Below are positions 53,602 to 62,450 of a stretch of DNA of 64,000 bases, piece after piece. Within the stretch, counting starts at the first letter, position 1. Each line of letters begins with the position of its first letter. The notes beneath the pieces were generated by a model that worked only from the letters and a program-made list of their open reading frames with translations, did not search any database and was not told the origin of the DNA. The translations under genes and the position numbers were made by a program. The stretch comes from Scybalomonas sp905214925 (lineage in GTDB: Bacteria > Bacillota > Clostridia > Lachnospirales > Lachnospiraceae): the NCBI GenBank assembly GCA_905214925.1, contig CAJMOB010000003.1, forward strand, positions 62,001 through 126,000, given 5' to 3'.

Positions 53602-54642
53602 TTATGGAAACATTGGAACAAGTTCTAGTCCTTCTTCTTCTGGAAAACCAAACAAAAGATTCATATTTTGTACTGCTTGCCCTGCTGCTCCTTTTACTAA
53701 ATTATCCATCGCTCCCATCATAATGATGCGATTTGTCCGCTCATCAATTTTAAAATTGACATCCACATAGTTGCTTCCTTCTACCCATCTCGTCTGTGGA
53801 TAGCAGTCTTTTTCAAGAACCCGAACAAACTTTTCTTTCTTATAATAAGAATCATAAATTTCCTTTACTTCCTCATAAGAAACTTTTTTCTTTAAAGAAG
53901 CATAAGCCGTTACTAAAATTCCACGATTCATCGGAACAAGATGTGGTGTAAAATTAATCATCACTGTTTTTCCTGCTGCATAAGAGAGCTGTTCCTCAAT
54001 TTCTGGTGTATGTCGATGACCTGCCACTCCATAGGCTTTTATGTTTTCATTCACTTCACAATAAAGATTATCAACTTTACTTCCTCTCCCTGCCCCTGAT
54101 GTTCCAGATTTTGCATCAATAATAATCGTATTCGTATCAAGCAATCCTTCTTTTATAAGAGGGTAGATGGATAAAAAGGAACAAGTTGGATAACAACCTG
54201 GATTTGCAACAAGTCTCGCCTGTTTGATTTTCTCTCGATTCACTTCACAAAGTCCATATACCGCTTCTTTTATATAAGAAGGACTTTTATGCTGGATTCC
54301 ATACCATTTTTCATAAGTATCCACATCTTTGATACGAAAATCCGCACTTAAGTCGACAATTTTCACTTTCGATAATATCTCTTCCTTTATAAGAGAAGCA
54401 CAAAGCCCTTGGGGTGTTGCTGTAAAAATCACATCTACCTTATCTGCCAATTTATCCATATTGTCATCCATACAACTTACATCCACTAACTCAAATAAAT
54501 TTCCAAAAATAGAAGCATACTTTTTATCAATATAACTTCGAGAGCCATACCATACAATTTCTGCCTCTTTATGTTGTAATAAAATCCGAACAAGTTCTTG
54601 CCCTGCATATCCAGTGGAGCCAATAATCCCTACTTTTATCAT
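53602..54642 (-). CDS. argC: N-acetyl-gamma-glutamyl-phosphate reductase
   Basis: This 346-residue NADPH-dependent reductase has GIIGSTGYAGQELVRILL (nucleotide binding), FTATPQGLCASL, the catalytic cysteine in VANPGCYPTCSFLS and HRHTPEIEEQLS. It is the first gene of the arginine operon. Its promoter overlaps an ARG-box-like palindrome at 54716-54744. Confidence 0.97.
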   Translation of the reverse strand: MIKVGIIGSTGYAGQELVRILLQHKEAEIVWYGSRSYIDKKYASIFGNLFELVDVSCMDDNMDKLADKVDVIFTATPQGLCASLIKEEILSKVKIVDLSADFRIKDVDTYEKWYGIQHKSPSYIKEAVYGLCEVNREKIKQARLVANPGCYPTCSFLSIYPLIKEGLLDTNTIIIDAKSGTSGAGRGSKVDNLYCEVNENIKAYGVAGHRHTPEIEEQLSYAAGKTVMINFTPHLVPMNRGILVTAYASLKKKVSYEEVKEIYDSYYKKEKFVRVLEKDCYPQTRWVEGSNYVDVNFKIDERTNRIIMMGAMDNLVKGAAGQAVQNMNLLFGFPEEEGLELVPMFP

Positions 54643-54715
54643 AAAACCTCTTCCTTTCTTACTCTCATTCTATCCTAACAATCTTCTTTTGTATATTTAT
54701 TGAATTTTTCTCATA

Positions 54716-54744
54716 ATTATACACTAGTGTATATTTTTATGCAA
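54716..54744 (-). promoter_or_regulatory. argC promoter with overlapping ARG box
   Basis: TTGCAT (54739-54744), 17 bases, TATAAT (54716-54721) form a consensus promoter on the minus strand. TGTATATTTTTATGCA (54728-54743), an ArgR/AhrC-box-like palindrome, covers the -35 and most of the spacer. Confidence 0.8.
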
Positions 54745-54867
54745 TACATTTTTTGGAATTTTTGTATTTTTTTACATAGGTCTATAAAAAATCACCTGAA
54801 TTTTTTTCATAAAACCCAAGTATTTTCTTAGTATATTATAGTATATAATCATTTTATTCGTTTTCTT

Positions 54868-54885
54868 TGTATAAATAAAAATACA
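54868..54885. promoter_or_regulatory. ARG-box-like palindrome
   Basis: TGTATAAATAAAAATACA resembles the ArgR operator pattern and lies about 20 bases upstream of the argG -35. Confidence 0.5.
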
Positions 54886-54904
54886 AAAAATATTCATTTT
54901 TATA

Positions 54905-54933
54905 TTGCATAATATTCATTTTAGTAGTATAGT
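54905..54933 (+). promoter_or_regulatory. argG promoter with overlapping ARG box
   Basis: TTGCAT (54905-54910), 17 bases, TATAGT (54928-54933). The box TGCATAATATTCA (54906-54918) covers the -35, mirroring the argC side. Confidence 0.75.
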
Positions 54934-54987
54934 AAATATCAACAGAAAAAAATTGATAATATAGATTGGTGATTGGAGGATTTCATT

Positions 54988-56211
54988 ATGAAAGAAAAAG
55001 TCGTTTTAGCATATTCTGGCGGTCTTGATACAACTGCTATTATTCCTTGGTTAAAAGAAAACTTTAACTACGATGTTATTTGTTGTTGTGTTGACTGCGG
55101 TCAAGGAGAAGAACTGGATGGATTAGAAGAAAGAGCAAAATTATCTGGTGCTTCCAAACTTTATATTGAAAACATCGTAGATGAATTTTGCGATGATTAT
55201 ATTATGCCATGCGTAAAAGCTGGCGCTGTTTACGAAAACAAATACTTACTTGGAACTTCTATGGCACGTCCTGGCATTGCAAAAAAATTAGTAGAAATTG
55301 CTAGAAAAGAAGGCGCTACTGCCATCTGTCACGGTGCAACAGGAAAGGGAAACGATCAAATTCGTTTTGAACTTGGAATTAAAGCGTTAGCACCTGACTT
55401 AAAAATTATCGCTCCTTGGCGTATGACCGATGTTTGGACGATGCAATCTCGTGAAGATGAAATTGAATATTGCAAACAACACGGAATTGATCTTCCATTT
55501 TCTGCGGATAGCAGTTATAGCCGTGATCGCAACTTATGGCATATTAGTCACGAAGGATTAGAACTTGAAGATCCTGCTTGTGAACCAAACTATGATCACT
55601 TATTAGTTCTTGGTGTTTCTCCGGAACAAGCGCCTGATGAAGGAGAATATGTAACAATGACATTTGAAAAAGGGATTCCGACTTCTCTTAACGGAGAAAA
55701 GATGAAAGTGTCCCAAATTATCACAAAGTTAAATGAACTAGGCGGAAAGCATGGAATTGGTATCGTGGATATTGTAGAAAACCGTGTTGTAGGTATGAAA
55801 TCTCGTGGTGTTTATGAAACACCTGGTGGAACTATTCTTATGGAAGCTCATGCTCAATTAGAGGAATTAGTTCTGGATCGCGCTACAATGGAAACAAAAA
55901 AAGATATGGGAAATAAATTCGCTCAAATCGTCTACGAAGGAAAATGGTTTACCCCTCTTCGTGAAGCCATTCAAGCCTTTGTAGATGTAACCCAAGAATA
56001 TGTCACTGGTGAAGTAAAATTCAAACTTTATAAAGGCAATATTATGAAAGCTGGTACCACTTCTCCATATAGTTTATATAGTGAGTCTTTAGCTTCCTTT
56101 ACAACAGGAGAGCTTTACGATCACCATGATGCTGACGGCTTTATCACATTATTCGGACTTCCATTAAAAGTTCGTGCAATGAAAATGGCGGAAGCAAATA
56201 AGAAAAACTAA
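54988..56211 (+). CDS. argG: Argininosuccinate synthase
   Basis: The 407-residue enzyme has the PP-loop AYSGGLDTTAII, CHGATGKGNDQIRFEL and SADSSYSRDRNLWHIS. It joins citrulline and aspartate in the cytoplasm. TGGAGGA precedes the ATG at 54988, and the longest frame would start at a TTG inside that signal. It is divergent from the argCJBD operon. argH was not seen in the window. Confidence 0.98.
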   Translation: MKEKVVLAYSGGLDTTAIIPWLKENFNYDVICCCVDCGQGEELDGLEERAKLSGASKLYIENIVDEFCDDYIMPCVKAGAVYENKYLLGTSMARPGIAKKLVEIARKEGATAICHGATGKGNDQIRFELGIKALAPDLKIIAPWRMTDVWTMQSREDEIEYCKQHGIDLPFSADSSYSRDRNLWHISHEGLELEDPACEPNYDHLLVLGVSPEQAPDEGEYVTMTFEKGIPTSLNGEKMKVSQIITKLNELGGKHGIGIVDIVENRVVGMKSRGVYETPGGTILMEAHAQLEELVLDRATMETKKDMGNKFAQIVYEGKWFTPLREAIQAFVDVTQEYVTGEVKFKLYKGNIMKAGTTSPYSLYSESLASFTTGELYDHHDADGFITLFGLPLKVRAMKMAEANKKN

Positions 56212-56227
56212 AATAGTAAAAAAGTAA

Positions 56228-56268
56228 AAAAATGGTGAGAAACTCATAAAATAAGTTTCTCACCATTT
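56228..56268. terminator. Bidirectional terminator between argG and the GH51 gene
   Basis: AAATGGTGAGAAACT pairs with AGTTTCTCACCATTT. The stem shares its core with 10943-10980. Confidence 0.85.
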
Positions 56269-56277
56269 CTGTTATCC

Positions 56278-57783
56278 TTATAAAGAAACCGCTAAATGCA
56301 ATACGCTACAAGCTGGAATTGTAAATTGAATTCCTTCTTTTGTTTCTGTTACTTCATTAAATGATTCTACTTTTACTTCTTCTGGATTTTCAAATGTATT
56401 TTTATCTCCCATTTGTCCCGTTACAATTTCCCCTTTGATCTCTTTTGCATGAGAACCGAGAATTGTTGTATCAATCGGATAGCTCTTTTCAAGATCTAAG
56501 TTTGTAACCGTAATATGCATAACGTTTTGTTCATCAATGGATACGGATTCACTTAAGTTTGGTACCATGTTGTGGTCTTCTAATCCCACTTCTTCCACTT
56601 CAATATTACTATCTAATAACATTGCATCTTGATGATATTTATACATATCAAACACATGATACGTTGGAGTTTTAATCATCTTTTCTCCCTCTGTTAAAAG
56701 AACTGCTTGTAATACGTTAACCATCTGGGCAAGGTTTGCCATTTGAATACGATCGCTATGTTTATTGAAAATATTTAAATTAATTCCCGCCACTAATGCA
56801 TCTCTCATTGTATTTTGCTGATATAAAAATCCTGGATTTGTTCCTGGTTCCACATCATACCATGTTCCCCATTCATCAATAATCATTCCCACTTTCTTTT
56901 CTGGATCATATTGATCCATAATTGCACCATGACGACGAATGAGTTCTTCCATATACCATGTTTTTTTCATTGTCTGATACCACATTTTTTCATCAAAGTC
57001 TGTGGCACTTCCTTTGTTTTCCCATCCGCCTGGATGCGTATAATAATGAAGGGATAATCCATCCATAAATCCGTGTAAAAAGTTAGGACATCTCGTAAAT
57101 GTCGTCTTCATCACTTGTTCTGTCCAATCGTAGTCATCAACATTAGCGCCACAAGCAATTTTTTTAATCGGACGTTTTGGATCATAGCAACGGACATAGG
57201 TCTGATATCTACGGTACATATTTCCATAAAACTCTGGATTCATATTTCCTCCACAGCCCCAGTTTTCATTTCCAACACCAAAGAAATCCACATTCCAAGC
57301 TTCTTTCTGTCCATTTTTTTCTCTTAATTCGGCCATAGGAGAGATACCTTCAAATGTCATATATTCTACCCATTCTGACATCTCTTGTACCGTTCCGCTT
57401 CCCATGTTTCCATTGACATAAGTTTCACAACCAAGCTGACGACAAAGTTCAAAAAACTCATGGGTTCCAAAACTATTATCTTCTACAACGCCACCCCAGT
57501 GGGTATTGACGATTTTCTTTCTCTCTTCTTTTGGTCCAATGCCATCTTTCCAATGATATTCATCGGCAAAGCAACCTCCTGGCCAACGAAGAACTGGTAC
57601 TTTGATCTGTTTTAACGCTTCTACAACATCGGTGCGCATACCATTGACATTCGGAATTTCTGACTCTTCTCCTACATAAATTCCTTCATAAATACAGCGA
57701 CCAAGATGTTCTGAAAAATGTCCTTGAATCTCTTTATGAATTTTATTCAATTTTCGATTTGTGTTAATTACTAATTTTGCCAT
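56278..57783 (-). CDS. Alpha-L-arabinofuranosidase, GH51
   Basis: The 501-residue enzyme has VPVLRWPGGCFADEYHWKDG, the acid/base E173 in FFGVGNENWGCGGN, the nucleophile E304 in IIDEWGTWYD, and the C-terminal beta domain typical of GH51. It removes arabinofuranosyl groups from arabinan or arabinoxylan oligosaccharides inside the cell, as no signal peptide is present. AAGGAG precedes the ATG at 57783, and the nine extra codons of the longer frame contain the ribosome site itself. It is the last gene of the arabino-oligosaccharide operon. Confidence 0.96.
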   Translation of the reverse strand: MAKLVINTNRKLNKIHKEIQGHFSEHLGRCIYEGIYVGEESEIPNVNGMRTDVVEALKQIKVPVLRWPGGCFADEYHWKDGIGPKEERKKIVNTHWGGVVEDNSFGTHEFFELCRQLGCETYVNGNMGSGTVQEMSEWVEYMTFEGISPMAELREKNGQKEAWNVDFFGVGNENWGCGGNMNPEFYGNMYRRYQTYVRCYDPKRPIKKIACGANVDDYDWTEQVMKTTFTRCPNFLHGFMDGLSLHYYTHPGGWENKGSATDFDEKMWYQTMKKTWYMEELIRRHGAIMDQYDPEKKVGMIIDEWGTWYDVEPGTNPGFLYQQNTMRDALVAGINLNIFNKHSDRIQMANLAQMVNVLQAVLLTEGEKMIKTPTYHVFDMYKYHQDAMLLDSNIEVEEVGLEDHNMVPNLSESVSIDEQNVMHITVTNLDLEKSYPIDTTILGSHAKEIKGEIVTGQMGDKNTFENPEEVKVESFNEVTETKEGIQFTIPACSVLHLAVSL

Positions 57784-57812
57784 GAATATACTATCTCCTT
57801 CCAATTTCATGT

Positions 57813-58781
57813 TTATTTTTCATATTGAAAACTAGGAGTTCCATCCTCTTTCCAACCCACTTTCATAATCTTCGTGTGTCGGTTTGGATCATATAGCGGA
57901 TCTCCTGTTATTTCATCATATTGTCGAAAATGGAATACACAAAGATCTGTTTCTCCATCTTCCGCCTTTACAAAAGAATTATGCCCTGGACCATAAATTC
58001 CCTTTTCTTCGTCTGTGGCAAGCACAGGAAAACGTTCCTTTTTCCAAACACGAGGATCTAAAATCTCTGCATCCTCTTCTACACTTAAAAGTCCCATGCA
58101 GTAGCAAGCGCCTGTACCGCTGGCAGAATAAGTTAAAAAGATCTTACCATCATGTTTTAAAATGGCTGGACCTTCATTGACCCAAAAATCCACTCGTTCC
58201 CAGTCATAATCTGGAGTTGTCAACAACACTTGTGCTGTCTTTAGCTGATTGGCAGACTCCATCTCTGCAATATAGAGATTAGAAATCTGTTTTCCCACTC
58301 CTGTTTTTTCTGCCCAAATATAATAGTACTGTCCTTTATGTTCTAAAATAGTAGCATCAAGAGAAAAAGAGCGAAGAGAGTAGCTATCTTCTTTTGCTGG
58401 TTTCATTGCTCCTAATTCTTTCCAAGGCCCTTTCATCGGATCATCGCTTTGGCACTGCAATACATACGGACGAATTTTCCATATATCTTCTACTTCCCCA
58501 GCCGCATAGTACATATGCCATTTTCCAAAAACATAGTGAATTTCTGGCGCCCAAATATGTTTACTTTGTGGTCCACTTTCATGTTTATGCCAAATTTCTA
58601 CTTCTTTTGCATCCTTTAATTGTGCAATGGTCTTTGCATGGCGCAATACTAACCGATCGTATTCCGGAACAGATGCTGTAAAGTAATAAGTTCCATCAGG
58701 GGCTTTTCCAATAAAAGGATCCGCTCTTTGTGCAATAAAAGGTTCGTTGTATCCTGTATTTTTTACTTGTGACGCTTTCAT
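57813..58781 (-). CDS. GH43 family glycosidase (arabinan/arabinoxylan type)
   Basis: This 322-residue five-bladed propeller enzyme has the three acidic residues of GH43: D21 in QRADPFIGKAPDGTYYF, D142 in SFSLDATILEHKG and E203 in FWVNEGPAILKH. The C-terminus has GIYGPGHNSFV. There is no signal peptide, so it is cytoplasmic. Family members cleave alpha-L-arabinofuranosyl or beta-xylosyl bonds, and the GH51 neighbour favours arabinose. The spacing to GH51 is 29 bases. Confidence 0.93.
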   Translation of the reverse strand: MKASQVKNTGYNEPFIAQRADPFIGKAPDGTYYFTASVPEYDRLVLRHAKTIAQLKDAKEVEIWHKHESGPQSKHIWAPEIHYVFGKWHMYYAAGEVEDIWKIRPYVLQCQSDDPMKGPWKELGAMKPAKEDSYSLRSFSLDATILEHKGQYYYIWAEKTGVGKQISNLYIAEMESANQLKTAQVLLTTPDYDWERVDFWVNEGPAILKHDGKIFLTYSASGTGACYCMGLLSVEEDAEILDPRVWKKERFPVLATDEEKGIYGPGHNSFVKAEDGETDLCVFHFRQYDEITGDPLYDPNRHTKIMKVGWKEDGTPSFQYEK

Positions 58782-58810
58782 GTTACCCTCTCTTTCACCC
58801 TTTTTATGGG

Positions 58811-58843
58811 GGCTGTTGTAAAATAGAACGTTTTACAACAGCC
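58811..58843. terminator. Hairpin between receptor gene and GH43 gene (shared core)
   Basis: GGCTGTTGTAAAA pairs perfectly with TTTTACAACAGCC around a seven-base loop. No T run follows on the minus strand, so partial termination or mRNA end protection is more likely than full termination. Confidence 0.7.
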
Positions 58844-58856
58844 TTATTTTCATCTT

Positions 58857-60407
58857 CTATTTTCCATACATTTCTTCAATGGCTTCCATTGCAGCTGCAT
58901 GTGCTTCTTCTGCTTTTTTATTTAATTCTTCAATATAGTCAGAAGCGTTTCCACCATTTAAAACGGAATCTTCAATTCCTGCGTACGCATTGGCAATAAA
59001 GTCTGCAAATCCAGGGATCTGTGTATCACCAAATGGAATGATATTTTTACAGTTTGCAAAATAGTCATCCCAATACGTTCCATATTTTTCATCTTCTTCT
59101 TTGCTAGCAATGGCTTCTCCTGTACGAGTATCAACGACAGAATCAATCGTTCTATTTGCTGTTGGGAAGTAAGATTGTGTAAATTCACTCCAAATATCTT
59201 CATCGGTTGTAATTGGAGCTGGCATAGACTGTTGCCAAATTGGAGTTCCATCTTCTGCTGTTACTGTTTTATATGCCTCAAGTTTTGCTTTCCAGCCATC
59301 AACTCCCCAACCCATGAATTTTAATAATTCATAAGCTTCTCTTGGGTGTTCTGTAGAAGAGGAAATTCCACCAAAGTCAAAAACGCCTAGCTTATTTCCA
59401 GAACCACCTTCTACATTAGGAGTTGTATAAGGCACAAATTCCATACCTTTGCTTCGATAGTCTGCTGTATCAAATAAGTTTAAATAGGTCCAGAACGCAT
59501 CTAACTGATATCCAATCTTTCCTGAATATCCTGCCCACATTGTACGGTCGCCTAACCATGCTTCTGCTTCGTCTGTATCAAAGTATGGGGCATGATATTT
59601 GCCATTTACAAGTTCTGCCCAAGTGTTAACACCTTCTGCCCAATAACTCATATCATAAGATTCGCCATTCCATCCAAATTCACCGATACAGTTTTTATCC
59701 GCTGCAATTGGATAATACGTTACAATGGAGTGGAACTGGTTAAATCCATAAATTCCTTGATCTGGAGATGTTACATCTTTAAAAGATTGTACCATCTGAT
59801 CCCATGTCCAGTCTGTTGGTGGCATTTCTACATTTAATTTATCAAAAACTGCCTTATCCGCATAAACAATATCAGGGAAGAATTTCATTGGCGTTGCCAA
59901 TTTCATATCGGTTCCATAATATCCCATTTTTGCTGAATTAATCGTTGGGAGAATCGCTTGATTTTCTTCATCTTTTTCCCAATACTCTGTCATATCACCT
60001 AATAATCCATTGGAAAGAGCAAAGTCACAATTTCCAAGAATCATAAAGCAGTCTGGTGTATCCCCTGTCTGCACCATATTGAGCAAAGTATTATTGTACT
60101 CTGCATCCGCTACATAATATTGAGTCTTTACTGTAATATTTGGATACTTTTCCATAAATTTTTTAGCTAAAAATTGTACCAGTGGATCATTATCAAAATG
60201 CACATAAGTCAATGTGATTTCATCACTTGTCATCTCTGGAAGCCCTGTGCTTTCTCCTCCTGCATTCTCTGCCACCGTCGATTTTGAAGTATCACCTTCA
60301 CCTTTTGTGTCATTCTTACTGCTGCCACACCCTGTAAGCAGAGAAGCTGCCATTGTCATAACCATAGTCGCAGCCAAAGCAACATTCAAAAATTTTCTTG
60401 ATTTCAT
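58857..60407 (-). CDS. ABC arabino-oligosaccharide-binding lipoprotein
   Basis: The 516-residue solute-binding protein has a signal peptide and lipobox (ASLLTGCGSS). A Ser/Gly/Glu linker follows, then EITLTYVHFDNDPLVQFLAK and TGDTPDCFMILGNCDFALSN. It is longer than the 433-residue alpha-glucoside receptor, as is common for receptors of larger oligosaccharides. GGAGGG precedes the ATG. Substrate is inferred from the GH51 and GH43 genes behind it. Confidence 0.93.
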   Translation of the reverse strand: MKSRKFLNVALAATMVMTMAASLLTGCGSSKNDTKGEGDTSKSTVAENAGGESTGLPEMTSDEITLTYVHFDNDPLVQFLAKKFMEKYPNITVKTQYYVADAEYNNTLLNMVQTGDTPDCFMILGNCDFALSNGLLGDMTEYWEKDEENQAILPTINSAKMGYYGTDMKLATPMKFFPDIVYADKAVFDKLNVEMPPTDWTWDQMVQSFKDVTSPDQGIYGFNQFHSIVTYYPIAADKNCIGEFGWNGESYDMSYWAEGVNTWAELVNGKYHAPYFDTDEAEAWLGDRTMWAGYSGKIGYQLDAFWTYLNLFDTADYRSKGMEFVPYTTPNVEGGSGNKLGVFDFGGISSSTEHPREAYELLKFMGWGVDGWKAKLEAYKTVTAEDGTPIWQQSMPAPITTDEDIWSEFTQSYFPTANRTIDSVVDTRTGEAIASKEEDEKYGTYWDDYFANCKNIIPFGDTQIPGFADFIANAYAGIEDSVLNGGNASDYIEELNKKAEEAHAAAMEAIEEMYGK

Positions 60408-60472
60408 TATGAAACCCTCCTTCTTCCTTAAAATATTTTTGCTTGTATTGAATAACAGCTTGTATTTGCCGT

Positions 60473-61480
60473 TTATTCTCCCGTAATCCCCGTACGATCG
60501 ATACTTTCTACAAAGTTTCTTTGAAGAACTAAATACATCAAGAGCAATGGTAAAATGCTAAGCATCGTAGCTGCCATTTTAATAGACTCGTTGATATTAA
60601 TCATTTGACTATTGGCAACACTGGCCGCTGAGTTATAACTATCTTCAAATGTTTTTAATGCAACAACAAGTGTATTAAAACTATCGGTACCTGCAAATGC
60701 TCCTACCACATACAATTGGGTTAAATACGCTTCGTTCCAATACCATACGATAGAAAATAAAAATACAACTAATATGGCTGGCGCAGCGGAAGGTAATGCA
60801 ATTTTAAAGAACGCTTTTAAATGACCTGCTCCATCGATTTTTGCCGCCTCAATTAACGCCTTTGGCACCTGTTTAAAAAATTGATAATATACTAAAATGT
60901 ATAACTGACTTTTTAATCCCTGCCCTAAAATAGCAGGAATGATAAATGCCTTTAAGGAATTTAATATACCAATATCCGAATACAAAACATACGTTGGCAT
61001 CATTGTAATCTGTGGTGGAAGGACGAAAGAGAATAATAAAATTCCCATCATCAGTTTCTTTCCACAGAAATCATAACGAGCAAATCCGTATCCAATGACG
61101 GCACAGACGAACATATTAATTAAGGTCGGAACGCCTGCTACGATAATGGAATCTTTTAATGTATTCCAAAAATCCATTGCCTTTGCCGCATTTTCATAAT
61201 TGGCTACATATAAGGTACTTGGTAACCAGTTAATGGAAGTGTCCAATAAGTCATCCACTGACATAAAACTTTTGCTTATCATATATAAAAGGGGATATAA
61301 GTAAACAAATCCAATACTAAATAATAAAACATAGACGACGGTTTGCTTACCAATTCCTTCTTTATCTTTACTTCCAAATAAAAACCGTTTTATGGCATCT
61401 CTTTTACTTCGCTTATAAAGGGTCACCGCCTTATTTTGTTGTAATCGCCTTCCTTTGTTCCCTTCTCCTCTTTGTTTCAT
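60473..61480 (-). CDS. ABC sugar permease, MalG type
   Basis: The 335-residue permease has a basic cytoplasmic N-terminus, six helices and the EAA loop IEAAKIDGAGHLKAFFKIAL. The ATG at 61480 is supported by AAAGGAGGAG even though the gene overlaps the first permease by 50 bases. It is part of the arabino-oligosaccharide importer, and no ATPase gene is near. Confidence 0.94.
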   Translation of the reverse strand: MKQRGEGNKGRRLQQNKAVTLYKRSKRDAIKRFLFGSKDKEGIGKQTVVYVLLFSIGFVYLYPLLYMISKSFMSVDDLLDTSINWLPSTLYVANYENAAKAMDFWNTLKDSIIVAGVPTLINMFVCAVIGYGFARYDFCGKKLMMGILLFSFVLPPQITMMPTYVLYSDIGILNSLKAFIIPAILGQGLKSQLYILVYYQFFKQVPKALIEAAKIDGAGHLKAFFKIALPSAAPAILVVFLFSIVWYWNEAYLTQLYVVGAFAGTDSFNTLVVALKTFEDSYNSAASVANSQMININESIKMAATMLSILPLLLMYLVLQRNFVESIDRTGITGE

Positions 61481-62450
61481 GTCTTACTCTCCTCCTTTCC
61501 AGCTTCCGTTGTAGACGAGCTTGTTTTCTCATCTGCTTTTTATGCCTTTTTATATTTTTTTCATATTCATCTTTTCGCCCAGCAATAATTAACGTTACAA
61601 CACCAATCATAAACAACTCAATAATAGAATACATCCATGCCATTGCTGATGCATAACCATATCCTCCATCAACGGAAAACATAGTTGTATAGATTAAGTT
61701 AATAATATCGTTTTGCTCATTGTTTGACATAAAGACAACCGTATAAATGGCATTTAATAAAATCATCGGTTTAATCGTCGGCAATGTAATTTTCCAAAAA
61801 CATTCCCAACTAGAACCACCATCAATCTTTGCTGCCTCATATAAAGAAGCATCGATTTTTTGTAAAGCTGCTAAAAAGAGTAAAATTTGTACACCAGAAT
61901 ACCAGAGCAACATAACAAAGTTTGAAAATACACTTCCAATAGGCTCTGCTAAAAAGTGTGGTAAATATTGATCGAGCAACTGCTCTATCATCGTAGCATC
62001 CATAACTGGTATTGTTGCAGCACCTTGATCCGTCAACTGATTCATAACCGGTCCGCTGGCAATAATGACGGGCAAGAAAAAAATCAATCGGAAAAATCCT
62101 CTACATTTGATTTTGCCGTTTAATAACATAGCAATCATTAAAGCAAATACAACAATAACTGGTATAGCTAATATGGTTTCTGCCAGATACGTCATAAGGT
62201 TTGTCACAAAGTCTGGATCTTCTGCCCAAATGTTTGTAAAATTCTTCATTCCGACAAAAGTGCTAATTCTTCCTTTTGGCGTCATCTTAATTTTATTAAG
62301 AGCGAAAACAAAGGATTGAAAAAGAGGATAGATGACAAAAATAATAGCGCCGAGCATCCAAGGAGCTACGAATAAATACCCAACTCGATCTTCTCTTGCC
62401 TGCAATCGCCCTGGGCGATACTTTTTGTTTGGTTCGCTTTTCTGTCTCAC
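61431..62450 (-). CDS. ABC sugar permease, MalF type
   Basis: The 339-residue permease starts at GTG 62450, overlapping the TGA of the DUF5696 gene (GTGA). It has six helices, the EAA loop YEAAKIDGGSSWECFWKITL, and an unusually long basic C-terminal tail (repeated Lys/Arg, about residues 295-339). That tail is encoded by the stretch overlapping the next gene. Confidence 0.93.
   Translation of the reverse strand: MRQKSEPNKKYRPGRLQAREDRVGYLFVAPWMLGAIIFVIYPLFQSFVFALNKIKMTPKGRISTFVGMKNFTNIWAEDPDFVTNLMTYLAETILAIPVIVVFALMIAMLLNGKIKCRGFFRLIFFLPVIIASGPVMNQLTDQGAATIPVMDATMIEQLLDQYLPHFLAEPIGSVFSNFVMLLWYSGVQILLFLAALQKIDASLYEAAKIDGGSSWECFWKITLPTIKPMILLNAIYTVVFMSNNEQNDIINLIYTTMFSVDGGYGYASAMAWMYSIIELFMIGVVTLIIAGRKDEYEKNIKRHKKQMRKQARLQRKLERRRVRHETKRRREQRKAITTK

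Larger units (their letters stand above)
54643..54987. other. Divergent arg control region between argC and argG
   Basis: This 345-bp AT-rich region holds facing promoters for argC (left) and argG (right), each overlapping an ArgR-box-like sequence, and a third box between. No ORF was seen. Confidence 0.75.
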
